Source of the DNA: Gammaproteobacteria bacterium
Lineage (GTDB): Bacteria; Pseudomonadota; Gammaproteobacteria; Natronospirales; REEB76
Length of the DNA: 64,000 bases
Direction of reading: 5' to 3'
Assembly (NCBI GenBank): GCA_027315405.1
Contig: DAHUYB010000076.1
Coordinates: 1 to 64,000 of the forward strand
Below the pieces are notes generated by a model. The model was not told the DNA's origin. It did not search any database and saw nothing but the letters and a program-made list of their open reading frames with translations. Positions within the stretch are counted from its first letter, which is position 1. The number at the start of each line of letters is the position of its first letter. Shown piece after piece: positions 61,381-64,000 of this stretch. A program made the translations under genes and the position numbers.

Positions 61381-64000
61381 CTATAACTCTTTGCGCTGCC
61401 AGCCCTGTGGCGTGTGTATCACTTCGTAGGTCGGCCAGTAGCGCAGATCGAGCTTCAGAGTGATGATCTGCCGCATGCCATCCCAGGTGCGCACGCTGAG
61501 GCGCAGCGTAGCGCCATCCCGTTTGTTTTTCACCGCGGCAATGAAACTGTCCATGTTTGGCGTGGCTTGGCCATCCACGGCCAGGATGGTTTGACCGGGT
61601 GTCAGGCCGTAGCGGCTTGCGGGCGAACCAAAATTGTAATAATTCACCAGCAAGCCCGCGGTTGGCACATTGCTTTGAGCCGCGGCGTGCTGAGGCTTCT
61701 GCAAAAGGGCTCCGGCCCACATCAGGATGCGCTGCGTACCCTCGCCATTGAGGGTCACGGTGGGCACCGTCACACTGATGACATGACCGTTGCGCAGCAA
61801 CGTGAGCACCACGCGCGACCGTTGACTGGCTTCCGCGACCGCGCGAAAACCGGTGGCAGGCTTGCCTTCCACCGTCAGCAACAGATCGCCCGTCTGTAAC
61901 AGCTTCGCGGCCGGCGTTCCCGCTGTCAGCCGCCATACCGCCAACAGCTGGCGCCGCTGCGATTCGGCAGCTTCCAGCCGATTGGCCCAGTCCGGCGGCA
62001 AACCCAGTTTGCGCGCCTCCGCCAGCGGTATCGGATACAACTCCACATCCAGTGTCTGCACCCCGAGGCTGTGGCTTTCCACCGTGCGCAGCATGTCCTG
62101 CACCACTGCCGCGGGAATGCCGCGCTGAATTTCGCGGGTGTGGCCGTCTACATCGTAAGCAAAGCTCGCCCACAGCGCCGTGACGCGGCTGTCGCGATCC
62201 GTGAGCACGCCGGTGATATTGGCAGGCGGGTTCACCAAACTCAGCACCTCCAGATTGGTGTCGCGGAAACGGAAGGTACGCGAAGGCGGAAACATCACCG
62301 GGTCAAGGGAAGCTATCCGGGTTTCCTGACTGGCGAGTGCCTGATTAGGATGCAAACCCACGACCCAGACCGCGTCGCCGGGGCGTGCAGGCCGGGAGCT
62401 GAAGCGCATAGCGTGCACCGGCGTCTGACCGATGAGCTTCGGGTCGTACTGGATCACCGCCAAATCATGCAGGGGATTGACGTAAATGACCCTGGCGGGA
62501 ATCTCCAGAGAGCCCGCGAACGTCAAGCGCACGTCCCCCATGACCACCGGTACCGTGTCCCGGTCCACCACCACCAGCCCGCGCGCCCGGTTAACGATAA
62601 CACCGGTACCGATGTAATGGGTCTCGCTCACGCCGTCGATGGGATAAGGCATGTCGAAATTCACAAATACCAGCGACGGCGCCAGCCGCTGCATGCGCGG
62701 GTCGTCGTAATGCGGAAAACTTACCGTCGCCGGCAGCAGCGGCGGCGCTACGGGCGGCGGCGGCAAAAGTGTGCATGGCCAGTTACCGGTAACATCGTCA
62801 CGCCGGCAACGATCCGCCGGATACCAGCGCCGGTCTATGCTGATGATCCCCAGGATGGAATGACTGGGGTCCGTCAAACTGAAATAACGCATTGTCACCT
62901 GGGCGCGGTCCGGCAGTGTCGTAAGTACCTTCTGGAATTCGTTCAGATCATGCACCGGCACACCGTCAAAGTCGGTGATGACACTGCCGCGTTCGATGCC
63001 GGCGGTGCTGAATACATAACCGGGATTGGCGATATACACGCCGCGCACCGGCACATTGAAGCTATGGGCCTGCTGATAGGAAAGATCGTTCAATACCGCG
63101 CCGCCGAATTCCAGGTAATTATCCGGCATGATGCTGTCCAGATTTTGCACCCTGACGCGTGCGGAAACCGGTAGGCCGCCGCGATCGAGCCGGAGAGTCA
63201 GGGTTCTGCCTATGGAGGTGTCGAGGATTTCCTCCAATGATACGAAATCGGATATGGGGTGGTCATCCACGCTCAACAGAATATCGCCGGTTTGCAGGGT
63301 GCCGTCCGCCGGACCACCCGGTTGTACCTGATCCACCACCAGCAGGCCACTGGCTTGCGGGTCATGCGTGCGCAACAGTATTTCGTCGGCGGCCGGCAGA
63401 CCCAGGCGCTCCAGTTGGTCGTAATACTGAAAACCGAAAACGGTCTGCAGGGTACCGCGGGTTACCGGTTTACCGGCCTCGATGAGTTTCAACGCCCGCA
63501 GCACCCGCTCGAGCGGCAGGAAATAGCTGGAAGCGGCATCGGCACGCGCGCCCGCATTCAGGGCGATCACATCCCCATGGATGTCAATCACCGGTGAACC
63601 GGAGGAGCCACCGCTGGTGCCGGAAACCGCCTGCATATAGAAGGTATTGAAGTCATTGTAAACACCCGGACCATATTCGGGTGCGGCACGGTCAGTGCGC
63701 GCCAGCGTGCCGCTCAGGATGGACAACTGTTCGCCGGCATCATTGCCGATAACGCGGATTTCCTCGCCCACGCGCGCAGACTGTGGTGCCAGCGTCAGCG
63801 CACTCGGGTGAATGTACTTGAGGGCTTTCGGATCATAGCGATAAAAGCCAAAATCGTGCACCGGATCCCGGTAGATGGGTGTCAGCGGCAGCACTTCATG
63901 ATCCTGGAATACTGCTTCCGCCACCACCGGTCCGGAGGTGACGACGTGGCGGTTGGTGAGGATGATGCCGCGTTGTGCATCCACCACAAAACCCGTGGCC
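61381..64000 (-). CDS. Large PDZ serine protease of Deg7/Nma111 type, 5' end missing
   Basis: The frame is open from the right edge (about 872 residues seen), reading ATGFVVDAQRGIILTNRHVV at the start, so only a short N-terminal part is missing. The first trypsin-like domain has all catalytic residues: His in TNRHVV, Asp in PVHDFGFYRYD, Ser in GTSGGSSGSPVID. PDZ-type modules follow (for example GPADGTLQTGDILLSVDD). A second protease-like domain (plus about 62100-62700) has lost them: VVVDRDTV instead of H, and NPPANITGVLTD where the Ser motif should be. One active and one dead protease domain with several PDZ modules is the arrangement of yeast Nma111 and plant Deg7. No signal peptide can be judged because the start is outside the window. 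Confidence 0.88.
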   Translation of the reverse strand, partial: ATGFVVDAQRGIILTNRHVVTSGPVVAEAVFQDHEVLPLTPIYRDPVHDFGFYRYDPKALKYIHPSALTLAPQSARVGEEIRVIGNDAGEQLSILSGTLARTDRAAPEYGPGVYNDFNTFYMQAVSGTSGGSSGSPVIDIHGDVIALNAGARADAASSYFLPLERVLRALKLIEAGKPVTRGTLQTVFGFQYYDQLERLGLPAADEILLRTHDPQASGLLVVDQVQPGGPADGTLQTGDILLSVDDHPISDFVSLEEILDTSIGRTLTLRLDRGGLPVSARVRVQNLDSIMPDNYLEFGGAVLNDLSYQQAHSFNVPVRGVYIANPGYVFSTAGIERGSVITDFDGVPVHDLNEFQKVLTTLPDRAQVTMRYFSLTDPSHSILGIISIDRRWYPADRCRRDDVTGNWPCTLLPPPPVAPPLLPATVSFPHYDDPRMQRLAPSLVFVNFDMPYPIDGVSETHYIGTGVIVNRARGLVVVDRDTVPVVMGDVRLTFAGSLEIPARVIYVNPLHDLAVIQYDPKLIGQTPVHAMRFSSRPARPGDAVWVVGLHPNQALASQETRIASLDPVMFPPSRTFRFRDTNLEVLSLVNPPANITGVLTDRDSRVTALWASFAYDVDGHTREIQRGIPAAVVQDMLRTVESHSLGVQTLDVELYPIPLAEARKLGLPPDWANRLEAAESQRRQLLAVWRLTAGTPAAKLLQTGDLLLTVEGKPATGFRAVAEASQRSRVVLTLLRNGHVISVTVPTVTLNGEGTQRILMWAGALLQKPQHAAAQSNVPTAGLLVNYYNFGSPASRYGLTPGQTILAVDGQATPNMDSFIAAVKNKRDGATLRLSVRTWDGMRQIITLKLDLRYWPTYEVIHTPQGWQRKEL

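Noticed and set aside
62071-63174. Plus-strand open frame of 367 codons
   Set aside because: It lies wholly antisense to the PDZ protease gene, which has recognisable motifs throughout; the antisense product has none and is rich in His, Arg and Gln as expected for a shadow in GC-rich DNA.

Overview
The window is a chromosomal segment of a gammaproteobacterium. The evidence is a run of conserved gammaproteobacterial clusters: gatCAB, mreBCD-mrdA-rodA-mltB-rlpA, dacA-dat-ybeD-lipB-lipA, murU-amgK, lptD-surA-pdxA-rsmA-apaG-apaH and folA-csaA-thyA-lgt. MurU/AmgK muropeptide recycling, GatCAB and a kynurenine-degradation operon point to an environmental lineage of the Xanthomonadales/Nevskiales type. 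That placement is an inference; I cannot fix an order from the sequence alone.

Layout. 1-1.4 kb: the 3' end of an E1-like (ThiF/MoeB/HesA) gene, a YiiD-type thioesterase and a JAB/MPN protein that has lost its JAMM metal ligands. 1.4-4.0 kb: accessory DNA with two minus-strand genes for nuclease-like proteins, each followed by an attC-like site (an integron cassette array with no integrase in view), then dispersed palindromic repeats. 4.0-8.4 kb: hslO and gatB-gatA-gatC on the minus strand. 8.5-16.0 kb: the rod-shape and peptidoglycan-elongation cluster on the plus strand. 16.2-20.8 kb: a minus-strand two-gene operon inserted between rlpA and dacA, coding for a SIR2-like+TIR protein and a 1069-residue nSTAND ATPase with a membrane segment and a TPR-like C-terminus. 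It looks like an NAD-depleting antiphage system of a layout I do not recognise. A diverged copy of the rlpA tail and a 17-bp near-identical direct repeat mark its edges. 21.2-25.2 kb: the cluster resumes with dacA, dat, ybeD, lipB and lipA. 25.4-30.1 kb: three lipoprotein genes, two of them large paralogues built of beta-rich repeats.

30.1-39.1 kb: murU-amgK (minus), then lptD, surA, pdxA, rsmA, a UspA gene, apaG and apaH (plus). 39.2-48.6 kb: an operon for kynurenine breakdown through 3-hydroxyanthranilate and aminomuconate: SDR, semialdehyde dehydrogenase, RidA-type deaminase, 3-hydroxyanthranilate dioxygenase, ACMSD, cyclase-family formamidase, kynureninase and kynurenine monooxygenase. 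It is interrupted at 42.5-44.1 kb by an exported protein of unknown function, a small exported peptide and a DUF559 nuclease gene bracketed by inverted palindromic repeats. A sulfotransferase-like gene closes the run.

49.7-53.5 kb: folA, csaA, thyA, lgt and an RlmI-type methyltransferase (minus). 53.5-56.8 kb: a YyaL-type protein, sixA, a fragment of a second yyaL-like gene and a 57-residue lipoprotein. 56.8-59.0 kb: a secreted prolyl oligopeptidase (minus). 59.2-61.2 kb: an ECF sigma factor, a membrane-anchored probable anti-sigma factor and a DUF4097 exported protein. From 61.4 kb to the right edge runs a large PDZ protease of the Deg7/Nma111 type, incomplete in the window. I saw no rRNA, tRNA, CRISPR array, insertion-sequence transposase or integrase.
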